64,000 nt of DNA from Glycocaulis sp051859565 (GCF_051859565.1 NZ_JBHYFK010000002.1:1-64000), one strand, 5' to 3'; shown: positions 8,182-18,475, numbered from the stretch's first letter. Notes: generated by a model not told the origin, from the sequence alone. Program-made: numbers and translations.

Positions 8182-9126
8182 CTAATCCACACCTGCCGCG
8201 CGCCTGCGTACCGTCATGATGGCCTCTGCCACCCGGCCGGCGTGGGCGAAATGCGGGTTGTGGCCCGCCCCTTCGATCAGGATCAGCTCGGCATTGGGCA
8301 TGGTTTCAGCCACGGGGACCGAATGGCGGCGGGTGGCAACCACGCTGTCCTCAGTACCCGCAAGAATGATCGTGGGCTGGGTGATCTCGCCATAGCGCCC
8401 TTCCTGGGCTTCCAGATGCGCGTTCACATTGGCCATGTCGGCGGCATTGGCCGTCCACACGCGCGCCTCCAGCAGGAGGGCGAGGGCGGTCTCTTCCACA
8501 TAACCTTCAGGCACGGGGTCGGGCGCGAAGGCGCTGGCGGCGCCCGATTCCAGCTGCGCGCGGCCATAGGTCGGCACGATCAGCCGCGTGATGAGCGGGC
8601 CGATGACGGGCCAGTGCGTGGCGCGGTTATAGAGCGCGGCCTCGCCCACATTGGCCCGGGCGGCAGGTGCCACGAGGACAATGCCAGACACGGCTTGCGG
8701 GTGATCCATGGCGAGGCGCAAGGAAATCGCTCCGCCCCAGGAATGTCCGGTGACTATGGTGGGGCCTGCGTCGACCGCCTCAAGAAATTGCGCGATCAGG
8801 GCGGCCTCGGCTTGCGGGTTCCACTGTCCGGAGGGGCGCTGCGAATGGCCAAGGCCCGGCCGGTCCAGCCAGATCACGCGCTCGCCCGTGAGCGCATCGC
8901 CCAGCCCCATCAGCGGTTCGCGCAGATTTGCCGATGCGCCGTGCAATACGAGCACCGGCGATGCACCTTCCGGTCCGGTCACGTGATAATGCAGGCGTGT
9001 GCCATCGATCTCGATGAACTGGCCGATGGGTGAAAGCGGATCATCGCCAACGGGCATGGCACGGCCTCCGGCGCAGGCGGTGAGGATAAGGAAACACGCG
9101 GTGAGAACGGTCAGATTAAAGCGCAC
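8182..9126 (-). CDS. Alpha/beta-hydrolase lipoprotein
   Basis: I choose the GTG at 9126, which gives 314 residues beginning with a lipoprotein signal (RFNLTVLTACFLILTAC, lipobox LTAC). Upstream in-frame ATGs would add a non-signal, arginine-rich extension that runs through the preceding gene. The body is an alpha/beta hydrolase: LHGASANLREPL (oxyanion HG), nucleophile elbow GHSWGG, acid GTEDSVV and base GAGHNPHF. This is the haloalkane-dehalogenase/epoxide-hydrolase-like layout, but the substrate is unknown. The start overlaps the upstream TPR gene by 11 bp, so the two are probably an operon. Confidence 0.8.
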   Translation of the reverse strand: MRFNLTVLTACFLILTACAGGRAMPVGDDPLSPIGQFIEIDGTRLHYHVTGPEGASPVLVLHGASANLREPLMGLGDALTGERVIWLDRPGLGHSQRPSGQWNPQAEAALIAQFLEAVDAGPTIVTGHSWGGAISLRLAMDHPQAVSGIVLVAPAARANVGEAALYNRATHWPVIGPLITRLIVPTYGRAQLESGAASAFAPDPVPEGYVEETALALLLEARVWTANAADMANVNAHLEAQEGRYGEITQPTIILAGTEDSVVATRRHSVPVAETMPNAELILIEGAGHNPHFAHAGRVAEAIMTVRRRAAGVD

Positions 9127-9700
9127 GGCCTGCCAGCTGGTTTTCGAGGCGCGCGCGAGCCTGACGGGCTTGCGGGTGCCAGGGATGGACACGCAATGCC
9201 TCTTCATACGCGGCGAGGGCCGCTGCCGGTTCACTCGCCCGTTCCAGCGTGCGCCCCAGAAGCGCATAGGCATCAAACCGGCGCGGCTCCAGATTGACCG
9301 CTTCGGTCAGCGCATCGAGGGCAAAGCTCCAGTCCCCGCGCGCCATGGCGAGCTGTCCGGCGGCCATCCAGCCTTCGGCAAAATCGGGCTCCAGAATACG
9401 CAGATGCGCGTATGCGCGCTCGGCCGTCTCCAGATCACGCTCGGCTATCGCCTGCTCGGCCCGGTCAAGCAGGAGCGAGGCGGTTGCCCCGCCTGACTGG
9501 CGCCAGATGGAGCGCACCTCGTCGGCAATGGTCTCACCCTGACTTTCCGATGACGCGGCAGCCAGCGCAGCAAGGCGTTCATCCAGCCGCTCTTCCAGCG
9601 TCAGGCTCGCGCGCGCTTCTTCCTGCCCCTCAGGGGTCAGGGTAATGCCGGGCGGTATGGCAGCGAGTGCCAGAACCAGAGAAGCGAGAAGCGCGATCAT
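9116..9700 (-). CDS. Exported TPR protein
   Basis: This 194-residue protein starts with a short hydrophobic signal (MIALLASLVLALAAIPPGI). About 100 residues from position 85 form three TPR units: ERDLETAERAYAHLRILEPD, GDWSFALDALTEAVNLEP, and EPAAALAAYEEALRVHPWHP. TPRs are scaffolds for protein contacts and no enzymatic motif is present. It overlaps the downstream hydrolase start by 11 bp, suggesting a shared transcript and perhaps a joint envelope role. Confidence 0.78.
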   Translation of the reverse strand: MIALLASLVLALAAIPPGITLTPEGQEEARASLTLEERLDERLAALAAASSESQGETIADEVRSIWRQSGGATASLLLDRAEQAIAERDLETAERAYAHLRILEPDFAEGWMAAGQLAMARGDWSFALDALTEAVNLEPRRFDAYALLGRTLERASEPAAALAAYEEALRVHPWHPQARQARARLENQLAGRAL

Positions 9701-9769
9701 GCACGCAAGGATAGCGGCGCACTGCGGCGCGGCAAGCCGCTGGCCTCAGCGCCTTTACTGGCTGCGTGC

Positions 9770-10039
9770 CTAATGCAGCCGTTCCATCAGCACCGCTCCG
9801 CGCCATTCAGCGGGCTTTATCAGGCCCGCATGGGCAATGCGCACCGAATGGATGACCGCCTCGATCTCGCGCCGCCAGTGATCGAGAAACTGTTGCAGGC
9901 GGGGAAAATCCGGCGCGATGTCCTGTGTCTGCCAGCAGAAGCTCTGCAGAAGGCTTGGAAAATCGGGGCGGTAATAGAGGATTTCCGCCGTGGTCAGGCG
10001 TGCGCCCCTCAATTGCGCGGCAAAGTCTGATTCGCTCAT
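9770..10039 (-). CDS. usg: Usg family protein
   Basis: This 89-residue protein matches the alphaproteobacterial Usg family: FAAQLRGARLTTAEILYYRP, then DFPSLLQSFCWQTQDIAPDF and LQQFLDHWRREIEAVIHSVR. The function is unknown; the family name comes from a gene upstream of fosfomycin or tryptophan loci in related bacteria. I choose the ATG at 10039 because GGAGAGGG sits a few bases upstream and the family begins here. A longer in-frame start at 10114 has no family similarity. The protein has no signal or membrane segment. Confidence 0.85.
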   Translation of the reverse strand: MSESDFAAQLRGARLTTAEILYYRPDFPSLLQSFCWQTQDIAPDFPRLQQFLDHWRREIEAVIHSVRIAHAGLIKPAEWRGAVLMERLH

Positions 10040-10163
10040 GGCCCTCTCCATAACCGACGAGGGAGAGCTTGACGACAGCCACCCTGTCAGGCAAGAGCCT
10101 GCACGCAAATTCATGAATGATTTCTGTATGTTGTTAGCAGCCGGATCGTCCGTGTGCTAACAG

Positions 10164-10829
10164 CTATCCGCCCGTGCGGCGTGCCTCTGCGATGCGGCCG
10201 CGCAGGACAAGCGCCTCGATATTCTCGCCATCGCGGGCCAGTGCCTCATTGAGGTCGGCGGAGGCCGCATCCAGATTGCCCTGTTCAAGATGTGCCTGTG
10301 CGCGTATCTGCCAGCCGCGGGCCAGACCGGCATCGAGCCCGATGGCATCGCCTGCCGCCGTCTGCGCGTTCGCCCAGCTTTCCTGCAGGATTGCGGCTTC
10401 CGCCACGCCCAGAGCGAGGCCTGCATCGCCGGGTCCGAAATCGCGGCCCCGCCGGAAAGCGCGCTCTGCATTGGCCGGCTCATTGGCGGCGAGCCAGGCA
10501 TCGCCGGCCTGTCCGAACATGATGGCGCGGGTCTCGTCGGTGGCGACAACCGCGCCTTCTGCCGTGCTTTCAAGGCGGCGGGCGGCAATGCCGTACTGGC
10601 CAAGCGCCACCTGTGACAGCGCGATGCAATGCATGGCGGGCCAGCTGCCGCCTTGCGCGCGCCAGGCAAGGCCTTCCTCGTAGGCGGCTTCAGGATTATC
10701 GTTGATGAGGTTCAGGCAGGCCTCGTACTGGGCCTGTTCAAAACTGGTCCCGGCCTCCTGCGCCAGCGCTGGCGTGGCATGACCCGCCAGCAGCGCCGCA
10801 GCGCTTAAAATCCCGCAAATCCCGCGCAT
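10164..10829 (-). CDS. Exported TPR-like protein
   Basis: Starting at the ATG at 10829 gives 221 residues with a good signal peptide (MRGICGILSAAALLAGHATP, ALA-Q cleavage). The remainder contains TPR-like helix pairs (ANAERAFRRGRDFGPGDAGL, GNLDAASADLNEALARDGEN). A start at 10862 would only add 11 polar residues before the signal and overlap the divergent epimerase leader. No catalytic residues are recognisable. Several similar small exported TPR proteins occur in this window, so this is probably a lineage-typical envelope scaffold. Confidence 0.72.
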   Translation of the reverse strand: MRGICGILSAAALLAGHATPALAQEAGTSFEQAQYEACLNLINDNPEAAYEEGLAWRAQGGSWPAMHCIALSQVALGQYGIAARRLESTAEGAVVATDETRAIMFGQAGDAWLAANEPANAERAFRRGRDFGPGDAGLALGVAEAAILQESWANAQTAAGDAIGLDAGLARGWQIRAQAHLEQGNLDAASADLNEALARDGENIEALVLRGRIAEARRTGG

Positions 10830-10901
10830 CGGCCTATATCCTGTCACTTGAACCCGATGCACGCTAACGCGTTAACGCAGCCACGGTCTATGGGTGATAC
10901 C

Positions 10902-11753
10902 ATGAGAATGCTTTTCCTCGGCTTTGGTTATGTCGCGAATGCAACAGCGCGCCGTCTGGCCGGAACCGCGAGAATGACCGCCACGACGCGTGATGGAGGC
11001 AAGGCCGAAGGTCTGCGTGCGCAAGGCATCACCCCGCTCTTGACCGGCACAGGGCCGGGCGTCATCGGGGAGGCTGTGCGGGAGGCGAGCCATGTTCTCG
11101 TCAGCGCGCCGCCGGGCGAGGCGGGCGACCCCTTCCTGCCAATGCTCGACGCTCGAATGCTGAAATCCCGCTGGGTGGGCTATCTCTCCACCACAGGCGT
11201 CTATGGCGACCGGCGCGGCGGCTGGGCGTTTGAATGGGACAGGCTGGACCCGGTTGAGCCCCGCTCTGTCTGGCGGGCTGAAGCCGAAGCAGGCTGGCAG
11301 GCGGCGGGTGCGCGCATCTTCCGGCTGGCGGGCATATACGGGCCCGGATACAGCACGTTCGACAAGCTGCGCGAGGGCCGTGCGCGCCGTATCATCAAGC
11401 CCGGCCAGGTCTTCAGCCGCATTCATGTGGACGATATCGTGTCGGCGCTGCTGCTGGCCATGGCGCGGCCGGACGTGAGAGGCGTGTTCAACCTTGCCGA
11501 TGACTGTCCTTGCCCGCAGTCTGTTGTGGTGGAGGAGGCGGCACGCCTGCTGGGCGTGGAGCCGCCCATGGAGGAAGCTTTCGACAAGGGCGCGATGAGT
11601 CCGATGCAGGCGAGCTTCTACACGGCAAACCGGAGGGTATCCAACGCGCGCGCCAAGCAGGTGTTTGGCTGGCGGCCCGCCTATCCGTCATACCGGGAGG
11701 GGCTGGCCGCGATTCATGCCGCCGAAAAGGCCTCGACCGCGCCCGCGCCATAA
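10902..11753 (+). CDS. NAD-dependent epimerase/dehydratase-like (YeeZ-type SDR)
   Basis: This protein of about 283 residues has an N-terminal Rossmann motif LFLGFGYVANATARRL (GxGxxxxxxA type) and a catalytic-type YLSTTGVYGDRRGGW, then FRLAGIYGPGYSTFDKLREG and a RIHVDDIVSALLLAM stretch typical of extended SDR sugar-nucleotide epimerase relatives. The Tyr is in TGVYGD, as in YeeZ-like proteins, but a classic YxxxK is not seen, so catalysis is uncertain. I choose the ATG at 10902, eight bases after GGTGAT. Its 3' end overlaps the convergent ThiE-like gene by 40 bp. Confidence 0.8.
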   Translation: MRMLFLGFGYVANATARRLAGTARMTATTRDGGKAEGLRAQGITPLLTGTGPGVIGEAVREASHVLVSAPPGEAGDPFLPMLDARMLKSRWVGYLSTTGVYGDRRGGWAFEWDRLDPVEPRSVWRAEAEAGWQAAGARIFRLAGIYGPGYSTFDKLREGRARRIIKPGQVFSRIHVDDIVSALLLAMARPDVRGVFNLADDCPCPQSVVVEEAARLLGVEPPMEEAFDKGAMSPMQASFYTANRRVSNARAKQVFGWRPAYPSYREGLAAIHAAEKASTAPAP

Positions 11754-12313
11754 AACCCGCGCGCCTGCAGGGCGGCCAGATCATGCAGCGCCACGCCGCC
11801 GAGCGCCAGTACGGGCGTGGATACCTGTCTTGCCATGCTGGCGGCCCGGATGAGCCCCAGAGGCGCGCCCGCGCTGGCACTGTTTGAGGCAAAAACCGGC
11901 GAGAGGAACACCGCGTCGGCCAGTTTTGCCGCGCGGCGAAGGGCTGCGGGGCTATGCGCGGAGGCGGTGACCAGAAGATGCGGGGCCTTGTGCCGCCAGC
12001 GGCGCAGTTCTGCGAGGCACCGCTCCGGCCAGTGGACGCCGTCCGCTTCCACCTTCAGCGCCAGAACCGGATCAGCGGCGATGAGAAGCGCGAAGCCCTG
12101 CCTGCGGGCAGACTGAGCCAGAGGTGCGGCGAGGCTTTTAAGGTCATCGCGTCCGAAATGGCGAAGGATCAGGCCGGTTCCATCGGGCAGGCGCGCCGCC
12201 AGGCCCAGCGGATCGGGCGTGCGCTGAGGGTCGGTGAAGGCGAACAGGCGCGGCAGGGCGAGCGCCCGCTCCCTTGCCAGCGCGCCTGTTCGCGCATAGG
12301 TGAAGCCCGCCAT
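11714..12313 (-). CDS. ThiE/TenI-like protein, probably catalytically degenerate
   Basis: This 199-residue TIM-barrel-like protein resembles thiamine phosphate synthase in outline (LPRLFAFTDPQRTPDPLGLA, ADGVHWPERCLAELR, LVTASAHSPAALRRAAKLAD, AVFLSPVFASNS, VLALGGV). The ThiE signature residues are replaced: there is no QxRxK, no NDxxDLA, and no TxTK loop. True ThiE is elsewhere at 43626. A TenI-like regulatory or orphan role is possible. The ATG at 12313 has GGAGTG five bases upstream and shares its bases with the start of the divergent YggS-type gene. Confidence 0.72.
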   Translation of the reverse strand: MAGFTYARTGALARERALALPRLFAFTDPQRTPDPLGLAARLPDGTGLILRHFGRDDLKSLAAPLAQSARRQGFALLIAADPVLALKVEADGVHWPERCLAELRRWRHKAPHLLVTASAHSPAALRRAAKLADAVFLSPVFASNSASAGAPLGLIRAASMARQVSTPVLALGGVALHDLAALQARGFYGAGAVEAFSAA

Positions 12314-13001
12314 GACACACACTCCAGCCGATACACACACGATTTCGATGCGCCGCGCCGCCATCCTTGAGGAATTGGCCGGTGCTGCCAAGGCGGGCGG
12401 GCGCTCACTCGCAGATGTGACGCTCGTCGCCGTTTCCAAAATGCAGAGCGAGGCGCGCATCGAGGAAGCCCTTGCCAGCGGCCAGCGCGTGTTCGGTGAA
12501 AACCGCGTGCAGGAAGCGATGACGCGCTGGAGCGCCCGGCGCGCAAGCTATCCGGATCTCGAACTGCGCCTTGTCGGCCCCTTGCAGACCAACAAGGCCG
12601 ATGAGGCCGTCGCCCTTTTTGACGTGATCGAGACGCTGGACCGCGAAAAGCTCGCCCGCGCGATCCTGAAAGCCATGGAGAAGACGGGCCGCACCCCGCG
12701 CCTCTATGTGCAGGTCAATACCGGCGAGGAGCCGCAAAAGGCCGGTATCGCGCCAAAGGATGTGCCCGCCTTCGTGGCGGAGATGAGGGCCCTCATGCCG
12801 CAAGGCATTGAAGGGCTGATGTGCATTCCCCCGGTGGAGGAACCGGCGAGCCTTCATTTTGCGCTGCTGGCAAAGCTCGCGGGCGCAGCGGGCGTTGAAA
12901 AACTCTCCATGGGCATGAGCGCGGACTATGCCCTTGCCGCCCGCCTCGGCGCGACCTCGGTGCGCGTCGGCTCGGCCCTGTTCGGGGAGCGGGAAGGGTA
13001 G
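12312..13001 (+). CDS. YggS/PLPBP family pyridoxal-phosphate homeostasis protein
   Basis: This 229-residue protein binds PLP and helps keep B6 vitamers and amino/keto-acid pools balanced; it has no known turnover. The PLP lysine is in LVAVSKMQS, and the family motifs FGENRVQEA, LRLVGPLQTNKADEA, YVQVNTGEEPQKAGI, GLMCIPP and LSMGMSADYALAARLGAT-type phosphate-binding residues are all present. Starts at 12300 and 12312 are both in frame; the latter overlaps the divergent gene start (CATG). A shared, very compact divergent promoter region is implied, lying within the two coding regions. Confidence 0.92.
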   Translation: MTHTPADTHTISMRRAAILEELAGAAKAGGRSLADVTLVAVSKMQSEARIEEALASGQRVFGENRVQEAMTRWSARRASYPDLELRLVGPLQTNKADEAVALFDVIETLDREKLARAILKAMEKTGRTPRLYVQVNTGEEPQKAGIAPKDVPAFVAEMRALMPQGIEGLMCIPPVEEPASLHFALLAKLAGAAGVEKLSMGMSADYALAARLGATSVRVGSALFGEREG

Positions 13002-13368
13002 GGGGTTTTGACCTCCGCACCCCCTTTCCTTTCGTCATTCCGGAAAGCGCGGCAGCGCTTATCCGGAACCCGGTTTTACCGACACTCTCCACTGTCATCA
13101 CCCGCATATGCGGGTGATCCATGCCTGCGACGGGATGTCCTCCCCCGTTTACGGGGGAGGTGTCTGGCTTGCCAGACGGAGGGGGGAGCTTGTTTCGATA
13201 ATCCCCCCCTCGGCCCTTCGGGCGTTCGAAGCTTCGCTTCTCACCCCGCCCGTGAACGGGGGGAGACATCACGGCTCCCCGGACCTCGCTGCCGCTCGGC
13301 CGGAGGATGACAAAGGCGGAGGATAGATCCCCACTCGTCAGGTTGGCGGACGAAGAAGGGATCGTCGC
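13002..13368. repeat. Gene-free interval packed with palindromic repeats
   Basis: No gene is supported here. The interval lies between a + strand gene and the thiC stop. It holds a perfect 22-bp palindrome at 13097-13118 (ATCACCCGCAT and its mirror), two copies of a CCTCCCCCGT..ACGGGGGAGG hairpin family (13139-13160 and about 13242-13265), and a TTCCGG..CCGGAA palindrome at about 13036-13067. The right end carries CCGGAGGATGACAA, also found near 23305. It looks like a mosaic of small dispersed intergenic repeats that may double as a bidirectional terminator. Confidence 0.7.
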
Positions 13369-15236
<1,868 letters not shown>

Positions 15237-15240
<4 letters not shown>

Positions 15241-15755
15241 GAGGGGCGTCCTAAGGCTTGGGTGATTGTGCGTTCGGCGGTGTCGATATCGGCGAGGTCG
15301 TAGAGGATCAGCGGGTCATCATCCTCATCGTGGCCATGGAGGTAGAGCTGCAGATTGCCGCGTTCGCGCACGACCGCTTTCAGCGCGCCCGGCAGAACAT
15401 GGACACGCCAGTCGGAGGCTGCATCCCACGCGACAAGGCGCTGATTGGTCAGGACGTAGTGGTACTCTGACCGGGCGCGTTCGCGGTGCGCCCTCAACCC
15501 ACCAATGGCGATCCAGACCGCCAGGGCCACAAAGGCAATGGTGAATGCGCCAACTGCAAGGCGGAGAAGCAGATCAGTCACGACCAGCACCCAGAGGCAA
15601 AGGGCGAGGCTGGTAAAGACCAGGATGATGGCAGGCAGCAAATAGTCTGCGATCCGCTTCGCAACACTGGTGCGCCGCCGCGATCCCGGCCCGGCAGGGC
15701 GGTCCTGCCAGATCACGGTCTCGCCTTCGAGAAGGATATCGTCCAGATCACTCAT
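15237..15755 (-). CDS. PH-domain-like (bPH2/DUF304-type) membrane protein in the thiC operon
   Basis: This 172-residue protein starts MSDLDDILLEGETVIWQDRP, has two hydrophobic segments (about 38-60, LLPAIILVFTSLALCLWVLVV, and 65-90), and a C-terminal domain with YHYVLTNQRLVAWDA. The EGETVIWQDRP and VLTNQRLVA pieces are typical of bacterial PH-like (bPH) membrane proteins; the biochemical role is unknown. It overlaps the thiC start by 4 bp (ATGA) and is the first gene after the TPP riboswitch, so it should respond to thiamine. The start at 15755 is the first ATG before the conserved region; longer readings run through repeats and the riboswitch. Confidence 0.8.
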
Positions 15756-15780
15756 CGCCTGCGGCTTCCTCCTGCCGGTT

Positions 15781-15895
15781 TCCTCCCCCCCCCGGGGGGG
15801 GGGTCGTTGCCCGCCGGGGGGTGGGGGGGGCCCCCTTTTCTGGAGCATTCCCCCCCTCCGGCCATTCAGGCCACCTCCCCCGTGAACGGGGGAGG
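15781..15895. repeat. GC-homopolymer-rich repeat copy, probably partly corrupted
   Basis: The stretch starts with nine Cs and ten Gs (15785-15803), then runs of six, eight and more Gs and five Cs. It ends with a clean hairpin, CCTCCCCC-GTGAAC-GGGGGAGG family, at 15874-15895. Aligned by eye, 15781-15830 follows the same layout as the intact repeat block at 13138-13190. It sits in the leader between the TPP riboswitch and the PH-domain gene. The homopolymers look like an assembly or base-calling problem. Confidence 0.6.
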
Positions 15896-15956
15896 AATAG
15901 GAGGATGCCTTTGGCGGATATGGTTTGCCGGAACGGACTTTGACTGCCCGTCTTGC

Positions 15957-16042
15957 GCTCCATCCCGACGCCGGCATGACCCGGATCCGGTCCTGAGGGT
16001 GCTGTCTCAGCCCCGTGACCATCACGGGACGCCCCTTGGAAC
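15957..16042 (-). promoter_or_regulatory. TPP riboswitch (THI element)
   Basis: Read on the minus strand, the leader shows every THI-box part in order. P1 is GTTCCA (16042-16037) pairing with TGGAGC (15962-15957). P2 begins AGGGGCG, P3 is the hairpin CCCGTGA-TGG-TCACGGG, then come the invariant CTGAGA, the P2 return CACCCTC, and the P4/P5 core GACCGGATCCGGGTCATGCC followed by GGCGTCGGGA. This is the aptamer that binds thiamine pyrophosphate. It lies about 200 bases upstream of the PH-domain gene and thiC and should repress both when TPP is abundant. The expression platform is obscured by the GC repeat downstream. Confidence 0.92.
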
Positions 16043-16110
16043 TTGTGATTTCCACCATGGTGGAATCGCGACTGCGGCGCAAGGGGAGGGAGCGCGATGC
16101 CTCCCTGCCG

Positions 16111-17037
16111 CTATGGCTGGGGCTCCTCGTCCTGCGCGCGCCAGTACCACGCCCGGACCGCCTCAACATCGACCCCGCGCTCGTCGCGCAGCCAGGCCAG
16201 GAGTTCGAGCCGCTCCTCACGGCCGGGAAAGTCCATGTCGAGGCCATTGAGGAGATAGTAGACGATGCCGTTGATATCGCCTGAATAGTCGTACTCCCGG
16301 AGCAGCCGGGACGCGATGGAGACCCGGTGACGGGATGCCTGCACGACAATGTCGAGCTGGTTTTCCGGAGTGAGGTCAATGCGCGCGCCAGCGTTCAGCA
16401 GCATGAACATGTTGCGCCATTGCCGATTGTCGTAGGGCGCCAGTTGCGGGCTCAGGTCGAGCCATTCGCCGCGGTCATAGGCCAGCATCAGGGCCGTGGC
16501 GCCGCCGCCGCCCCGCATTGCATTAGGGTCGCCGCCATGGGCCAGCAGCAGCGCCAGCACTTCCGGCTCGTGAAACTCTGCGGCGATGAGCATCGGGGTG
16601 TACCGGTCAATCCAGTGTGCCGTGCCGCCGGGATAGACCGGGCCAAATTCGCCATCGATCATGGCGTTCGGATCGGCTCCGGCCGCCAGCAGCACCTCCA
16701 CCGCCGCAAGCTGGCGCAAAGCGGGTGCGGGTCTGACGGCTCCCGGGCCACGCCTCACCGCCTCATTGGCGATCATGTCGTTGAACTGAAGCCCATGACA
16801 GGTAAGCGCCCAGATCAGGGGCGTGACGCCATGGCGTCCCGCCGCATCCATGTCCGTACCGCCAGCGATCATGTCCTGAAGAGCCGCCACATCGTTATTG
16901 CAGGCGGCCATGGCGACGGCCCGGGCCGTTTCATCCGGGAACACGTCGCGCACGTCGTCAGCGGGCCTGGCGGATTGCGCGCATCCTGCGCTGATGAGGA
17001 TGCAGACGATAGCGGCCGCTAGCAGACCTGTTTTCAA
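16111..17037 (-). CDS. Ankyrin-repeat lipoprotein
   Basis: This 308-residue protein uses a TTG start with GGAG seven bases upstream. It begins with a lipoprotein signal (MKTGLLAAAIVCILISAGC, lipobox ISAGC). At least three ankyrin-type units follow: DMDAAGRHGVTPLIWALTCH, AAVEVLLAAGADPNAMIDGE, and EVLALLLAHGGDPNAMRGGG. Ankyrin repeats mediate protein binding; no enzyme signature is seen. The gene ends 68 bp before the TPP riboswitch and lies 15 bp after the M19 dipeptidase start on the same strand, so those two may not be co-transcribed in a conserved way. Confidence 0.82.
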   Translation of the reverse strand: MKTGLLAAAIVCILISAGCAQSARPADDVRDVFPDETARAVAMAACNNDVAALQDMIAGGTDMDAAGRHGVTPLIWALTCHGLQFNDMIANEAVRRGPGAVRPAPALRQLAAVEVLLAAGADPNAMIDGEFGPVYPGGTAHWIDRYTPMLIAAEFHEPEVLALLLAHGGDPNAMRGGGGATALMLAYDRGEWLDLSPQLAPYDNRQWRNMFMLLNAGARIDLTPENQLDIVVQASRHRVSIASRLLREYDYSGDINGIVYYLLNGLDMDFPGREERLELLAWLRDERGVDVEAVRAWYWRAQDEEPQP

Positions 17038-17052
17038 GAGTTTGCTCCGCAG

Positions 17053-18276
17053 CTACCGTACAGCCGCCGCCTCGACACCGCGCATGACGCGCAGCACATT
17101 GCCGCCCCACAGCTTGGCGATGTCTTCCTCGGAATAGCCCCGGCGCAGCAGCTCTGCGGTCACGTTCGGGGTTTCGGACGCATCATCCCAGCCGCGCACG
17201 CCGCCGCCGCCATCAAAGTCCGACACGATGCCGACATGGTCGATGCCGGCCACGCGTACGGCATGGTCGATATGGTCGGCCATGTCGGCCACCGTGGCAT
17301 CGGGGTATTCTGCGCGCAGGGCGGCGACGCGTTCCTGATACTGTGCCCGGCTTTCCGACGTGGAGCGCTCCCAGCCGCCCGGCTGGTCGAGGCCGACTTC
17401 CGTGCGCAGCTCGGCGATGGCGGCTGTCAGGCCCGGATCAATCGCGCGCAGGTATGAGCGGAAGGCGACCATCTGCGCCACGCCGCCATTATCGCGGATG
17501 GCTTCCAGCAGCTCATCGGTGAGGTTGCGTGGATGGTCATAGACCGCGCGGGCGCCCGAATGGCTGGCGATCACCGGCGCGCGCGACATCCGGATGGCTT
17601 CCAGCGAGGTGCGCGGGCCGACATGGGAAATATCGACCATGATGCCATGGTCATTCAAGAGTTCGACCAGACGGCGGCCGAGATCGGTCAGGCCCGGATC
17701 CTCCATCGGATCACCGGCGGAGAGGTCCGGGTTGGAGCTGCCGCCAAACTGGTTGTTCCTGAAATGGGTGAGGGCGGCATAGCGCGCGCCTCTGGCAGCC
17801 CAGAGCGGCACCTCCTCCTCGATATTCTCGCCCATGAAATAGCTGTTCTCGATGCCGATCAGGGCGATCAGACGGCCTGAGGCGTAAATCTCTTCCACCT
17901 CGTCGGCGGTGGTGGCCAGCGCGATACGTTCGGGGTTTGCCCGCACCATGCGCATGATCGCCTGATAGGTCTCCTCGGCGCGGGCGCGGGCGGTGGCATA
18001 GCCCTCGTCAGTCAGATCGCGCTGCTGCACATAGACGATGAAGAAAGCCGCATCGAGCCCGCCAGCGCGCATCTTGGGCAGGTCCACCTGCAGGCGCGTC
18101 CAGGTGTTGGGATCGATCAGGTGCGTGGCATAGCCGGTGGGGATGTCGACATGGGTATCGATGGTCAGGATGCGGTCATGAATGGCCCGCACCTCCAGCT
18201 CGGAGAGCTCCTGGGCAAACCCCGCCCCCGCGATGAAGGGCGCAATGGCGGCGGCCGTGATGAGTGTACGCAGCAT
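17053..18276 (-). CDS. Exported membrane-dipeptidase family (M19) peptidase
   Basis: This 407-residue protein has a signal peptide (MLRTLITAAAIAPFIAGAGF, AQ) followed by an M19 renal-dipeptidase fold. The zinc motif HxD is in ILTIDTHVDIPTG, the bridging Glu in ALIGIENSYFMGEN, and later ligands in MVDISHVGPRTSLEAIRMS and APVIASHSGARAVYDHPRNL. The distal Asp is in HVGIVSDFDGGGGVRGWDD. Such enzymes split dipeptides, often including D-residues, in the periplasm. A GGGGAGAG ribosome site precedes the ATG. With nearby M20 and S9 peptidases it fits a peptide-scavenging envelope. Confidence 0.93.
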   Translation of the reverse strand: MLRTLITAAAIAPFIAGAGFAQELSELEVRAIHDRILTIDTHVDIPTGYATHLIDPNTWTRLQVDLPKMRAGGLDAAFFIVYVQQRDLTDEGYATARARAEETYQAIMRMVRANPERIALATTADEVEEIYASGRLIALIGIENSYFMGENIEEEVPLWAARGARYAALTHFRNNQFGGSSNPDLSAGDPMEDPGLTDLGRRLVELLNDHGIMVDISHVGPRTSLEAIRMSRAPVIASHSGARAVYDHPRNLTDELLEAIRDNGGVAQMVAFRSYLRAIDPGLTAAIAELRTEVGLDQPGGWERSTSESRAQYQERVAALRAEYPDATVADMADHIDHAVRVAGIDHVGIVSDFDGGGGVRGWDDASETPNVTAELLRRGYSEEDIAKLWGGNVLRVMRGVEAAAVR

Positions 18277-18360
18277 GAAAACTCTCCCCTGTGAATCTGT
18301 TGGCGCCAGCTAAGTCGCTGGCGCGCCGCAGGGCAAGGGGACGGGTGTGGTTGGGGGGCG

Positions 18361-18466
18361 CCCTCGTCCTTCGAGACGGCCTTACGGCCTCCTCAGGATG
18401 AGGGCGAAATGTGTCTTGTCCCTCATCCTGAGGGCGAGCGAAGCGAAGCGTCTCGAAGGACGAGGT
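18361..18466. repeat. Long-hairpin intergenic repeat, copy 1
   Basis: Two arms read CCTCGTCCTTCGAGACG (18362-18378) and its reverse complement CGTCTCGAAGGACGAGG (18449-18465). Inner arms CTCAGGATGAGGG and CCCTCATCCTGAGG lie on either side of a short spacer. A second copy with the same design is at 23171-23271. It sits between the M19 dipeptidase start and the M20 stop, both on the minus strand, where it could act as a terminator or a transcript-stabilising hairpin. Confidence 0.85.
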
Positions 18467-18475
18467 ACAAGCTCC

